A DNA stretch of 64,000 nucleotides, from contig CP040678.1 of the NCBI GenBank assembly GCA_005954745.1, forward strand, positions 868,001-932,000. The letters run 5' to 3'. Under the pieces are notes generated by a model that searched no databases, was not told the DNA's origin, and was given only the letters and a program-made list of their open reading frames with translations. The stretch's first letter is position 1. The number at the start of each line of letters is the position of its first letter. Position numbers and translations under genes: made by a program. Of this stretch, positions 8,979 to 16,645 are shown piece by piece. The DNA is from Halostella pelagica (GTDB lineage: Archaea; Halobacteriota; Halobacteria; Halobacteriales; Natronoarchaeaceae).

Positions 8979-9803
8979 ATGTTAGAGTTGGAACACCGAT
9001 TCCGCGTGGTCGACAGTCACGCGCGCCTGAACACGGACGACGAGTCGGCGGTTCGCGGCCGGGCGATCACGCCGGACAACCTGGAGCGGGAGATGCATCA
9101 GGCCGGCGTCGTCCGCTCGGTGGTGTTCCCGGACGTTCCGGACGACCAGCGATATCTGCAGGCAAACAACGCCGTCGCGAGGCTCTCAGTCGAACGGCCG
9201 TTCGTCGCGTTCGCACGCATTAACGGGCCGCGCAGTCCCGGCGATTCGACCGGAGCGCGTCTCCGTAATCTCGCGGCCTCACGCGAGGAGTGGCATATCT
9301 CCCCCGACGACGTCGAACAGTACGCTTACGACGACCGCTTCCACGGGTTCAAACTCGACCCCGCGACGGACGGCCTACCCGACGACGACGTGTTAGACGT
9401 ACTGGAGTCCGTTGACCTCCCCGTCCTCGTCCACGGCGGCGAGTCCTGTCCGCCAGACGTGATCGAGGACGCTCTGCTGGATCGCTCGTTCCCCGTCATC
9501 GTCTCGCACTTCGGCGGGCATCCGCTGAACCGCGACCTGATGGGCGAGGCCATCGACCTGCTGAAACGCTACGACGACTACTACCTCGACACGAGTTTCG
9601 TTCGCTATCGCGAGCAACTGGAGCGCGCCCTCCTCGAACATCCCGACCGCGTCCTGTTCGGCAGCGGCGCGCCCTCCACTCACCCCAACGTCGGCGTCAT
9701 GGAGATACTGACGCTCGACGTTTCCGAGGACAAGATGCGCCGAGCGTTCTCGAAGAACGCGGCGCGAGTAATCGACGCGCTCGGTGCCGAGAGCGAGCAG
9801 TAA
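8979..9803 (+). CDS. Amidohydrolase-family TIM-barrel protein
   Basis: This 274-aa protein resembles the Amidohydro_2 branch of metal-dependent hydrolases. It opens LEHRFRVVDSHARL (the usual metal HxH at the first strand is here SHA). It continues with an HGFKLDP block, VLVHGGESC, VIVSHFGGH and a late YLDTSF/FGSGAPSTHP region in the order expected for that barrel. The start at 8979 gives the MLELEHRF beginning that fits the fold; 25 additional in-frame codons upstream lie over the promoter dyad. The substrate is not identifiable. The incomplete first metal motif means the catalytic status is uncertain. Confidence 0.78.
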   Translation: MLELEHRFRVVDSHARLNTDDESAVRGRAITPDNLEREMHQAGVVRSVVFPDVPDDQRYLQANNAVARLSVERPFVAFARINGPRSPGDSTGARLRNLAASREEWHISPDDVEQYAYDDRFHGFKLDPATDGLPDDDVLDVLESVDLPVLVHGGESCPPDVIEDALLDRSFPVIVSHFGGHPLNRDLMGEAIDLLKRYDDYYLDTSFVRYREQLERALLEHPDRVLFGSGAPSTHPNVGVMEILTLDVSEDKMRRAFSKNAARVIDALGAESEQ

Positions 9804-9828
9804 CGCCCCCACAGCGGCCGTCCGTCTC

Positions 9829-10329
9829 TCACGTGATCTCCGTCCGATACACGTTCGCCGTCCAGGTCGTCCCGCCGATTTCGATCTCCTCTCGGCCGAC
9901 GCGGTCGAAATGCTTCTCGTAGAACGCGTTTCCGACCTCGTTCTCGTCGAGGACCTTCTCCTCGATGCGCTCGACGTCTTGCTCCGCCAGGCTCTCGGCC
10001 ACGCAGTCGAGGAGCCGCTTTCCGAGCCCCTGTCCCCACCAGTCCGGGTCGAGATAGATGCTGAGTTCTCCCTCCACGTCGATATCCGAGGGGCCGCCGG
10101 AGGCGTAGCCGACGATAGTTCCGTCGTCCTCGGCGACGAAGAGGCTCCGCTTCGAGGACGCTATCGTCCGGCCGAGAACCTCGTCTGAGTAGTGGACAGC
10201 TAACATCTCGTCCAGCGCGTCCTCCGGAAGCACTCCTCTGTACGCACCGCCCCATGCGCGTCGTGCGACCCGCTGGATACCGTCGATATCTCCGCGTTCA
10301 GCCGGTCGAATAGTGGCTTCGTCTGCCAT
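9829..10329 (-). CDS. GNAT-family N-acetyltransferase
   Basis: This acetyl-CoA-dependent transferase (166 aa) begins MADEATIRPAERGD, the normal opening of GNAT enzymes with the ATIRPA first strand. The acetyl-CoA loop appears as WWGQGLGKRLL (Q/R-x-x-G-x-G/A type), preceded by ELSIYLDP and followed by the typical NAFYEKHFDRVGR near the C-terminus. The acceptor cannot be inferred. A longer reading from 10407 would add residues that do not look like the fold. It is convergent with the amidohydrolase. Confidence 0.88.
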   Translation of the reverse strand: MADEATIRPAERGDIDGIQRVARRAWGGAYRGVLPEDALDEMLAVHYSDEVLGRTIASSKRSLFVAEDDGTIVGYASGGPSDIDVEGELSIYLDPDWWGQGLGKRLLDCVAESLAEQDVERIEEKVLDENEVGNAFYEKHFDRVGREEIEIGGTTWTANVYRTEIT

Positions 10330-10717
10330 GATCCTCTGTGGCACGTACTGGGCAAAAAATCGCGGGGCGAGTTCTCCGAGACGATCGGTTCCGTCAGTGC
10401 AAAACAACGCGGGGTTGAGACAGTGCAGTTGGAGACACAGCGGTTCGGACTCCGCGACGTAGAGTCGACCGACAACTCGCCGGAGTTCGGCGGGGTGTTC
10501 GTTCCGGGTTCCTGGCCGCCACGATTTGCCGGAAGACCCGTTTTTCTCGTCTTCCGAACCCTCGCTTGCGAGGGCAGAGAGCAGGCCGTCAGGCAGTTAC
10601 GCACGCAGAGCCACCGTGAGCGAACGAGAGAAACGAGTGAGCGAGCGGGATTTTTTGGCCGAGCTTTTTGCCGGGAGAGGTCGCACTTTGCGCGACCCGA
10701 CCGGGAAAACGGTCGCT
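10330..10717. other. 388-base intergenic region with hairpin and T-tracts, no convincing gene
   Basis: No ORF here shows protein-like composition. It contains a direct repeat GTGAGCGA around 10617-10643, two T-runs (TTTTTT near 10651 and CTTTTTG near 10664) and a hairpin GGTCGC-actttgc-GCGACC (10679-10697). The T-runs are on the plus strand, so they would suit termination of plus-strand RNA, not of the TRAM gene. From memory, similar stretches recur beside haloarchaeal TRAM genes; this needs a search to confirm. Confidence 0.4.
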
Positions 10718-11149
10718 TCAGAAGGTTTCTTCGATGATCTCGCCAACCGCGAAGTTGGATTTGACCTCCGTGATTTCGACCTTCACGCGCTCGCCGACGT
10801 CGGCACCGGGGACGATGATGACGTACCCCCGCTCGACGCGGGCGATGCCGTCGCCCTGCTTGCCGATGTCTTCGATCTCGACATAGCGCGTCTCGTTGAT
10901 CTCGACGGGCGGTTGCGGTTCCGGCGGCGCACCGGTCGATGCGTCATCGGAATCGTCCGCTTCCTCGCTAGAGATGAGTGCGACGCGATAAGTTTCGCCA
11001 GGTTTCACGGAACCGGTTTCGATTTCGCGACGCGGGACCTCCACGACGTAGCTGTCGTCTTGGACGGTCACGTCGGCGCTGAACAGACACAGGAGTTCAT
11101 CAGAGATTTCCAAGGTTAGACCTCCACGATAAATCTTGGAGCCATACAT
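10718..11149 (-). CDS. TRAM-domain RNA-binding protein
   Basis: This 143-aa protein ends in a TRAM domain (about residues 88-143: YVEIEDIGKQGDGIARVERGY and following), the small beta-barrel that binds RNA in tRNA-modifying enzymes and stand-alone archaeal chaperone-like proteins. The N-terminal half (MYGSKIYRGG, LLCLFSADV, YVVEVPRREIE) is a second small beta domain seen in haloarchaeal members, joined by an acidic Pro-rich linker. The ATG at 11149 gives this standard start. TRAM proteins are proposed to act as RNA chaperones in archaea; the role here is inferred. Confidence 0.9.
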   Translation of the reverse strand: MYGSKIYRGGLTLEISDELLCLFSADVTVQDDSYVVEVPRREIETGSVKPGETYRVALISSEEADDSDDASTGAPPEPQPPVEINETRYVEIEDIGKQGDGIARVERGYVIIVPGADVGERVKVEITEVKSNFAVGEIIEETF

Positions 11150-11178
11150 TAAAGAAGTATCGCCGGTCAGCGGGGTTT

Positions 11179-11856
11179 TTACCGCTTTCGCAGGGTTCCG
11201 TCGGGGGATTTCGCCCCTTCGGAGTCGTGTACTACTACCTCGCCCGAAGCTGAGTCCGCCGGTTCGTACTCGTCGCGGACGTCGATCGCCTCGTCCAGTT
11301 CGCGGACGGCCCGTTCTTTCAGCGCCGCGGCCAGGTCCTCGGCGTCCTCCCGCGAGATGTCTCGGCCGAGACCCTCGCACTCGTGAGCGCGGACGAGGCC
11401 GGACTCGTCGACGGCCTCGCCCATCGGCTGGCTCGTTCCGGCGAGTGCGACGCTGAACGGGTACGTCCGACAGATAAGCGGCCGGTCCTCGTGGACCGTA
11501 CACCCGCCGACGCCGTCCGCATCTTCGGTGTAAAAGGTGCAGTCGCCGCAGCCGTCGGTTTGGAGCGCCCACTCGAACGTCTCGCCTTCGGTCCCGTCCG
11601 CCGTCTCCGTCAGGCCGTACGGCATCGGTCGAGCGACGTCGCGCCAGTCCCGTTCGGTCGAGTCGCCCGGGGACTCGGCGTCCTGCAGTTCGCGTACCTC
11701 GTCCGGAAACACCGTCGCAGTGTGCGGGTCGGCCTCGTCGGCCTTGCAGCACGCCCCACAGCGGGTGCACTCGAAGCCGATCGACTCGATGGCGTCGGCG
11801 AGGTCGTCGACGTCGAGGTCGCGGGCGCGGTCGAGTTCGGCTTCGAGGCTCTCCAT
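11179..11856 (-). CDS. YkgJ-family cysteine-cluster protein (putative Zn/Fe-S binding)
   Basis: This 225-aa protein carries the YkgJ/Flagellin N-methylase-like cysteine signature: CTRCGACCK near residue 30, then CGDCTFY, CTVHEDRPLICRTYPF and a late CEGLG. These cysteines are thought to bind zinc or an iron-sulfur cluster, and the biochemical role is unknown for most members. The N-terminus is MESLEAELDRARDLDVDDLADAIESIGF. It is upstream of the TRAM gene on the same strand (29-base gap), so co-transcription is possible. Confidence 0.85.
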   Translation of the reverse strand: MESLEAELDRARDLDVDDLADAIESIGFECTRCGACCKADEADPHTATVFPDEVRELQDAESPGDSTERDWRDVARPMPYGLTETADGTEGETFEWALQTDGCGDCTFYTEDADGVGGCTVHEDRPLICRTYPFSVALAGTSQPMGEAVDESGLVRAHECEGLGRDISREDAEDLAAALKERAVRELDEAIDVRDEYEPADSASGEVVVHDSEGAKSPDGTLRKR

Positions 11857-11910
11857 GCTCGTCCGTACTCGCGGGTACTCAAAAGGAGTGCGGTCAGCGA
11901 ACGGGTCCCG

Positions 11911-12150
11911 TCACGTCGTGCGGTACCGTTCGTCCTCGCGCCGGACCAATCCCTTCTCGTCTAACGTGTCGAGTACGTCGTACAGGGTCATCCGCTTTAT
12001 GTCGAGTTCCGCGGAGAGGTCGCCGACCGTCTCGCAGTCCGTGACTCGAAGGTAGTAGTAGACGAGTTTCGTCTGCGACGACTGGAGGTCGTCCGGCATC
12101 CGTCGCTGGGCGACGGCCTCGGGATCGGTTGGGTACGACGTGAAGTCCAT
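11911..12150 (-). CDS. Small winged-helix (TrmB-like) DNA-binding protein
   Basis: This 79-aa protein has MPDDLQSSQTKLVYYYL followed by CETVGDLSAELDIKRMTLYDVLDTLDEKGLVRRE, a clear helix-turn-helix and wing of the TrmB/MarR kind. It has no room for an effector domain. The ATG at 12150 starts MDFTSYPTDPEA; an upstream in-frame start at 12180 is possible. It probably acts as a local transcription regulator, target unknown. Confidence 0.8.
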   Translation of the reverse strand: MDFTSYPTDPEAVAQRRMPDDLQSSQTKLVYYYLRVTDCETVGDLSAELDIKRMTLYDVLDTLDEKGLVRREDERYRTT

Positions 12151-12199
12151 ACCGTTTTGACTGACGCGTCCTCCCGCCAAGAACCTATTCGATTGTTTA

Positions 12200-12997
12200 T
12201 TATAAATTCCGCTCTGGAGGCTTACACCTCGTGGACGCCAGTTCCCCGTCCCACTCGACGCGACCCTCGACGGCCAGTTTCTCTAGGTGAGCCTCGACGG
12301 TCCGGACCGCCATTTCGCGGACGCCGGTGAGGTCCTTTTCGTACGCTGCGTCGACGATGTCGACCAGCGTTCGCGCGCCGCCGCGAACCGCCGTTTCGAT
12401 GCGGCGCTCGCGGTCGCGGCGGTGTGAAACGAGACGAGCTAACGTCTCACGAGGTGCCTTGATCGCCGGGCCGTGACCGGGAAGCAGTCGCTCGGGGTTC
12501 TGTGCGTGCAACCGCCGAAGGGCGATGAGATAGGCGCGCATGTCCCCGTCGGGCGCGGTGACGGCGACGCTCCCCTCGGCCACGGCGAGGTCGCCGACGA
12601 GCACCGTGTCGCCGACGCGAAACGCGACGTGGTCGGGCGCGTGCCCGGGGGTGTCGAGAGGGGTCGCGCCGTCCGTTCCGGGGAGCGATCTCCCCGGACG
12701 AAACGTCTTATCGGGGGCGACACCCGCCGTCCGCTCGAACCGGTCCTCGCGGCCGGCGCGACACCAGACAGTGGCATCGAGCGCGTCGGCGTAGTGCGCA
12801 ACGCCGCCGACGTGGTCCGGGTGTGCGTGCGTGACGGCGACGTGAGCCACGGACCGCTCGTCGACAGCCGCGTCTAACTCGTCGGTCCTGCCGGCCGGGT
12901 CAACGAGCAGCGCATCCTCGGATCCAACCACGTACGCGTTCGTGGCACCGCCGGGTGCGCGGTCGTACGGGACGGCTGTCCGCTCTATTCCAGTCAT
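12200..12997 (-). CDS. Metallo-beta-lactamase-fold hydrolase
   Basis: This 265-aa protein has the metal-binding HxHxDH motif (HAHPDHVGG, His57-His62), a second metal histidine in DTPGHAPDHVAF and a third in LLPGHGP. The C-terminal ~70 residues (AHLEKLAVEGRVEW) form a small winged helix, the arrangement found in LACTB2/glyoxalase-II-like RNA or thioester hydrolases. The exact substrate is unknown. It stands alone on the minus strand between two small regulator genes. Confidence 0.9.
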   Translation of the reverse strand: MTGIERTAVPYDRAPGGATNAYVVGSEDALLVDPAGRTDELDAAVDERSVAHVAVTHAHPDHVGGVAHYADALDATVWCRAGREDRFERTAGVAPDKTFRPGRSLPGTDGATPLDTPGHAPDHVAFRVGDTVLVGDLAVAEGSVAVTAPDGDMRAYLIALRRLHAQNPERLLPGHGPAIKAPRETLARLVSHRRDRERRIETAVRGGARTLVDIVDAAYEKDLTGVREMAVRTVEAHLEKLAVEGRVEWDGELASTRCKPPERNL

Positions 12998-13051
12998 GCT
13001 CCGGCGTTCGGTGGCGAAGACAAAAGGCTGGCCGGTCGATGGGTGAGAGAG

Positions 13052-13336
13052 TCAGTTGTTCAGGAAGTAGACCTGCTTTCGCGCGTCCTGAAACGAGTAC
13101 CGTGAGTTGACGAGTTCGTCGTCTTCGAGGCGGTTCAACGCGTACCGAACGGTACGGTCGGGCAGTAACGACTCCTCGGCGAGTTGTCCCTGGGAGAGGG
13201 GCGCGTCGGATTCGAGGACCTTCGCGACGAGTTTCGCACTCGGCGGGAGTTCGTAGAGACGGTCGCGGAATTCTGAATCTGATAAGGCTTCGTCATCAGT
13301 TTCTTTCGAGCGCTCCTCCTGCGTACTGGTGCTCAT
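13052..13336 (-). CDS. MarR-like winged-helix regulator
   Basis: This 94-aa protein has an acidic N-tail, then LPPSAKLVAKVLESDAPLSQGQLAEESLLPDRTVRYALNRLEDDELV, a clear winged helix with the recognition helix at PDRTVRYALNRL. It ends SFQDARKQVYFLNN. It is divergently oriented to the PPOX-fold oxidoreductase gene at 13474. The shared AT-rich intergenic region contains repeated AGGTG-like half-sites, so it may regulate itself and that neighbour. Confidence 0.83.
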   Translation of the reverse strand: MSTSTQEERSKETDDEALSDSEFRDRLYELPPSAKLVAKVLESDAPLSQGQLAEESLLPDRTVRYALNRLEDDELVNSRYSFQDARKQVYFLNN

Positions 13337-13384
13337 GGACTCTATTCGACAAAGGTGGTAAGTAAAGCTTGGCTATATGGGGGT

Positions 13385-13430
13385 CCTAACAATGCACAGA
13401 ATATTAGGTGTATTATTATCGTAATAGGTG
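13385..13430. promoter_or_regulatory. Tandem half-site cluster in divergent promoter region
   Basis: CCTAA (13385-13389) is inverted relative to ATTAGGTG (13403-13410), which is repeated as AATAGGTG at 13423-13430, exactly 20 bases downstream (about two helical turns). The stretch is markedly AT-rich against its surroundings. It is a plausible binding region for the adjacent winged-helix protein. Confidence 0.35.
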
Positions 13431-13473
13431 GGTTGTAGAAGACTTTTGTTCCGTCTGTCGAGAGACGATATGT

Positions 13474-13881
13474 ATGAGCGAGATTCCGGAGACGCACCGC
13501 GACCTGTTCGAGAAGAAGACGTTCGGGCATTTCGTGACGGACGACCCCGACGGGAGGCCGCAGGTTTCGCCAGTGTGGGTCGACTACGACGAAGAAGCAG
13601 GGTCAATGCTCGTCAACACGGCGCGAGGGCGACGAAAGGAACGGAACGTCGAGGAAGGGACGACAGTGGCGCTGTCGATGCTCGACCCCGACGACCCGTA
13701 CCGCTATCTCTCTGTTACCGGAACAGTCGATGCCGTCACTACTGATGGTGCGGTCGACCATATCGACGAACTCGCACGTCGGTACATGGGTGTCGATGAA
13801 TATCCGAACCACGGCGAGGAGTCGGGTGAACGAGTCCTCATACGGATACGACCCGAGACGGTCCGTTCCGGCGGGGATTAA
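13474..13881 (+). CDS. PPOX-class flavin/F420-dependent oxidoreductase
   Basis: This 135-aa split-barrel protein is of the pyridoxamine-5'-phosphate oxidase-like superfamily. The order ETHRDLFEKKTFGHFVTDDPDGRPQVSPVWVDYD, then LVNTARGRRKERNV, then ALSMLDPDDPYRYLSVTG matches the small F420- or FMN-binding members found in archaea and actinobacteria. The ATG at 13474 gives the normal N-terminus; upstream codons of the same frame are promoter sequence. Its TAA overlaps the stop of the convergent zinc protein gene. Confidence 0.88.
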   Translation: MSEIPETHRDLFEKKTFGHFVTDDPDGRPQVSPVWVDYDEEAGSMLVNTARGRRKERNVEEGTTVALSMLDPDDPYRYLSVTGTVDAVTTDGAVDHIDELARRYMGVDEYPNHGEESGERVLIRIRPETVRSGGD

Positions 13882-14015
13882 CGGCCGCTCGGGTTTCGGT
13901 ACTGGCCCATCGGCGATTCGCAATCGGGACAGTGGACGCGAAGCAGGTTCCCTCGCTCGTGCCTGACGAGACTGTCTACGTCGTGGGTCGTACCGCACGT
14001 GGTGCATTTCGGCAT
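13878..14015 (-). CDS. Small zinc-ribbon protein (45 aa)
   Basis: This tiny protein begins MPKCTTCG and contains a second pair, CPDCES, 25 residues later, giving a CxxC...CxxC zinc ribbon; it ends PMGQYRNPSGR. The stop TAA is read from the same TTAA tetranucleotide (13878-13881) that provides the stop of the convergent oxidoreductase gene. It belongs to the very small zinc-finger proteins abundant in haloarchaea; the function is unknown. Confidence 0.8.
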   Translation of the reverse strand: MPKCTTCGTTHDVDSLVRHERGNLLRVHCPDCESPMGQYRNPSGR

Positions 14016-14080
14016 ACACCGATCTACGGTACCGAATAACAAGGAATTTCGGTCAGTAAGTCGGAACGACTCCAGTACCG

Positions 14081-14087
14081 TTTTATC
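14081..14087 (+). promoter_or_regulatory. TATA box of the methyltransferase gene
   Basis: TTTTATC is centred about 29 bases before the GTG at 14113. It supports a leaderless message and the choice of that GTG. Confidence 0.55.
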
Positions 14088-14112
14088 CTATGGAACGAGA
14101 ACTCACTACAGC

Positions 14113-14820
14113 GTGAAGGGACAGGAGTGGTACCAGGAGTCCGATGTCGCCGAGGAGTACGAAGAAAAGCGTTTCTCGCGCGGGGGAAGACTCATCGACC
14201 GTCGCGAGAAGGAAGCTGTTCTCGACGCTATCGGACCTGTCGAGGGCAAGCGCGTTCTCGAAATCGCCTGTGGAACGGGCCGGTTCACCGTGATGCTCGC
14301 GGAGCGCGGTGCGGACGTAGTCGGACTCGATATCTCGGGGCCGATGCTCCAGCAGGGCCGGGAGAAAGCCAAGTCGGCAGGCGTCGAGGAGTCGCTGGAA
14401 TTCATGCGGGGCGACGCCGGGCGCCTTCCGTTCCCGGACGACCACTTCGATACGGTGTTCGCGATGCGGTTTTTCCACCTCGCAGACACCCCTGCGGCGT
14501 TTCTCAGCGAGATGCGTCGCGTCTCGAAGGAGCAGGTGTTTTTCGACACGTTCAACCGATTTAGCAGCCGCAGCGTCTACAACTGGCTGTTGCCGATGGG
14601 GTCGCGGCTCTACTCGCAAACGGAGGTGCTTTCGTTGCTCGACCGGGCCGGTCTAACGCTCGTTGGCGACGAACACGATTTCGTTCTCCCCTACGGCTTT
14701 TACAGGAAGATACCGAACAGCATGGCCAGCGCGTTTCGGTCGCTGGACACCGCAGTCCATCGATCGCCAGTCGGCGACAGCCTCGCTTCCGTTTCCTACT
14801 GGAACGCGTCGGTCGTGTGA
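14113..14820 (+). CDS. Class I SAM-dependent methyltransferase
   Basis: This 235-aa methyltransferase has motif I LEIACGTGRF near residue 52, VVGLDISGPML (motif II with the acidic ribose-binding residue), GDAGRLPFPDDHFD (motif III/IV) and a FFHLADTPAAFLSEM helix, all typical of the UbiE/COQ5-like fold. I start at GTG 14113 (VKGQEWYQESDVAEEY), since a TATA box lies 26-32 bases upstream and residues before it look unlike the family. The substrate is unknown. The next gene encodes a GT2 glycosyltransferase, so the pair may act on lipids or surface glycans (inference). Confidence 0.87.
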   Translation: MKGQEWYQESDVAEEYEEKRFSRGGRLIDRREKEAVLDAIGPVEGKRVLEIACGTGRFTVMLAERGADVVGLDISGPMLQQGREKAKSAGVEESLEFMRGDAGRLPFPDDHFDTVFAMRFFHLADTPAAFLSEMRRVSKEQVFFDTFNRFSSRSVYNWLLPMGSRLYSQTEVLSLLDRAGLTLVGDEHDFVLPYGFYRKIPNSMASAFRSLDTAVHRSPVGDSLASVSYWNASVV

Positions 14821-14875
14821 ACGCCTTGGCTGGTATCCAGTGATCTTTTAATCATTCACTCTCCTACAGGGTGGT

Positions 14876-15781
14876 ATGGAGCTCTCGGTAGTCGTCCCGA
14901 CACTGAACGGCCGAGAGCAACTGAAACGGAGCCTGGACGCGATAAACGACCACGTTCCGGCCGCGGAGACTATCGTGGTCAACGGCCCGTCCTCGGACGG
15001 GACGACCGGTATGATCCGCGAACGCGAAGACGTAGACGTCCTCCTCGAACTCTCGGACCGGAACGTCAACGTCGCCCGGAACGCCGGTATCGGCGTCGCG
15101 ACGGGTGACGCTGTCGGCCTGATAAGCTATCGGCTGGCGGTCGAACCGTCCTGGTACGAGGCTGCCGCCGACGCGCTCGTTGACGGCGCTGACGCCGTTA
15201 CCGGACCGACACACCGTACGCTGCGCGCCGGGATGACGACCGAGTCCGAGGAGACCCGCACGTACGCCGGTCGTTCGGTCTCTTTCTGTAACGGGGACAA
15301 CGTCGTGTTCGACCGGGACGCTATCGAGGCTATCGACGGATTCGACGAGTACCTCGAAACCGGCGGGGCCCGCGACGTATCCCATCGACTCGCGGCGGTC
15401 GACCGGTCAGTCACCTGGGCTCCCGAAATGAGCGTCCGCGGCGAGTACGGGGCTGACGGCGGCCGAACGCAGTACGACTGGGGGTGGCGGCATCAGTCGG
15501 TAGCCTATCAGCTCTGCAAGAACTACGGCGTCCACCACAGCACGATCCGCCGAATGACCGGGCTCGCGCTGAGAGACGCCGCGGGCGTCGCGAAGGACGT
15601 GTTCCGCGGCGATGTCGAACTGAGCGCCTGGCTCGGCAACGGTCGAACGGTGATGGGTGGTGTCCTCCGCGGCTGCAAGGACGGGTTCGCGGCCCGTTCG
15701 CGCGACGGCACCGCGGCGAAGAATCCAAACGGTCTCGCCGACCGCCATGACCGGGTCGTGGAACTGTACGACTGGCGTTAG
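14876..15781 (+). CDS. Family 2 glycosyltransferase
   Basis: This 301-aa GT-A fold enzyme has the opening LSVVVPTLNGREQLKRSL, the donor-site run VVNGPSSDGTTGM, and NVARNAGIGVATGDAVGLIS, where the usual DxD metal site is reduced. The block CNGDNVVFDRDAIEAIDGFDE is a typical acceptor-side GT2 signature. The C-terminal ~80 residues are amphipathic (LRDAAGVAKDVFRGDVELSAWL) and may associate with the membrane. Related haloarchaeal proteins act in protein or lipid glycosylation. The weak DxD should be noted. Confidence 0.85.
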   Translation: MELSVVVPTLNGREQLKRSLDAINDHVPAAETIVVNGPSSDGTTGMIREREDVDVLLELSDRNVNVARNAGIGVATGDAVGLISYRLAVEPSWYEAAADALVDGADAVTGPTHRTLRAGMTTESEETRTYAGRSVSFCNGDNVVFDRDAIEAIDGFDEYLETGGARDVSHRLAAVDRSVTWAPEMSVRGEYGADGGRTQYDWGWRHQSVAYQLCKNYGVHHSTIRRMTGLALRDAAGVAKDVFRGDVELSAWLGNGRTVMGGVLRGCKDGFAARSRDGTAAKNPNGLADRHDRVVELYDWR

Positions 15782-15849
15782 GGCCCCCCACGCTGCTCGC
15801 GGTAGTTCGGCTCAGTCACACTGTCCCCGTAGCTCCTCTGCCGTTCGCG

Positions 15850-16575
15850 CTATCTCTGTGACTGGGACTCGACTTCGAGCGCGCGCTGTTGGAGGTGGTC
15901 GACGACGGCAGGGTCGACGGTCCAGAGCCCGTAGTACGTGTTCGACCCGCGTTCCGTCGCGACGAGTGCGCCTTTCGCCGCATCGTTGCCAGCGCCGTCG
16001 AAGATGACGAGCCAGGTGCCCGTCAGGGCGTGTCTTCCCTCGGGACGGACGGTGAGGGCCTCTCGGCTTCCGGGCGTCCACTCCGGCTGGTCGAACACCG
16101 TCACGTCCACTCCGGCGTCGGCGATACTCTCGTACAGGTTCCACTGGTCGTCCATCATCGAGAGGCGCTGGTGGCCCGTCGCGTACAGTTTGCCGTCGCC
16201 GGCCCACCACGCCTTCTTCTCGATGCGCTGGGAGAGCGTTCGCATCCCCTCCCGGTCGTCGTAGTCCGCGATGAAGACGGTGTCCGCCGGTTGTGCACCC
16301 ATCACCGTCCCGTCTATGTCCGCGACCGACCGGTCGCCGTGGAGGATCGGCCCGTCGATCAACACGTCGTCGTGCATGACGGCGAACTCCGTTCCGGTGT
16401 CCCTGAGCGTCTCGCCCTGGGTCACCGATTCGACGTCGAAAAAGGCGGAGAGCTCTTCGCCCAGTGCCGCTACCACGTCGTCCGGACAGTCGGAGTTGAA
16501 GACGGCGAGCGTCAACCTCTCGGGGACGGTGTCGCTGTCTAGCCGTCGCTGTCTGAAGATATCTCCGTCAGTCAT
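15850..16575 (-). CDS. DICT-like sensory protein (tentative)
   Basis: This 241-aa soluble protein starts MTDGDIFRQRR. It contains LTLAVFNSDCPDDVVAAL, EFAVMHDDVLIDG, FIADYDDREGMRTLSQRIEKKAWWAGDGKLYATGHQRLS and TWLVIFDGAGNDAAKGALVATERG. The alternating strands and the phrase YATGHQRLS resemble the DICT sensory domain of haloarchaeal signalling proteins, but I make that link from memory of the family pattern only. It has no kinase, HTH or membrane segment. A light, redox or nucleotide sensory role would be speculation. Confidence 0.6.
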   Translation of the reverse strand: MTDGDIFRQRRLDSDTVPERLTLAVFNSDCPDDVVAALGEELSAFFDVESVTQGETLRDTGTEFAVMHDDVLIDGPILHGDRSVADIDGTVMGAQPADTVFIADYDDREGMRTLSQRIEKKAWWAGDGKLYATGHQRLSMMDDQWNLYESIADAGVDVTVFDQPEWTPGSREALTVRPEGRHALTGTWLVIFDGAGNDAAKGALVATERGSNTYYGLWTVDPAVVDHLQQRALEVESQSQR

Positions 16576-16645
16576 TCCCTTGGCGGAAGCACCACAGCGA
16601 CTCCAATAAGTTTCGTTGCGAGCGATCCCACCTGTCGAGACGGTG

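Noticed and set aside
10423-10737. 104-codon plus-strand ORF in the GNAT-TRAM intergenic region
   Set aside because: Arg-rich, no start context or family similarity, and it runs into the TRAM gene on the other strand; treated as non-coding.
13999-14112. N-terminal extension of the methyltransferase from an ATG at 13999
   Set aside because: It overlaps the zinc protein start region and the TATA box; GTG 14113 gives the family N-terminus.
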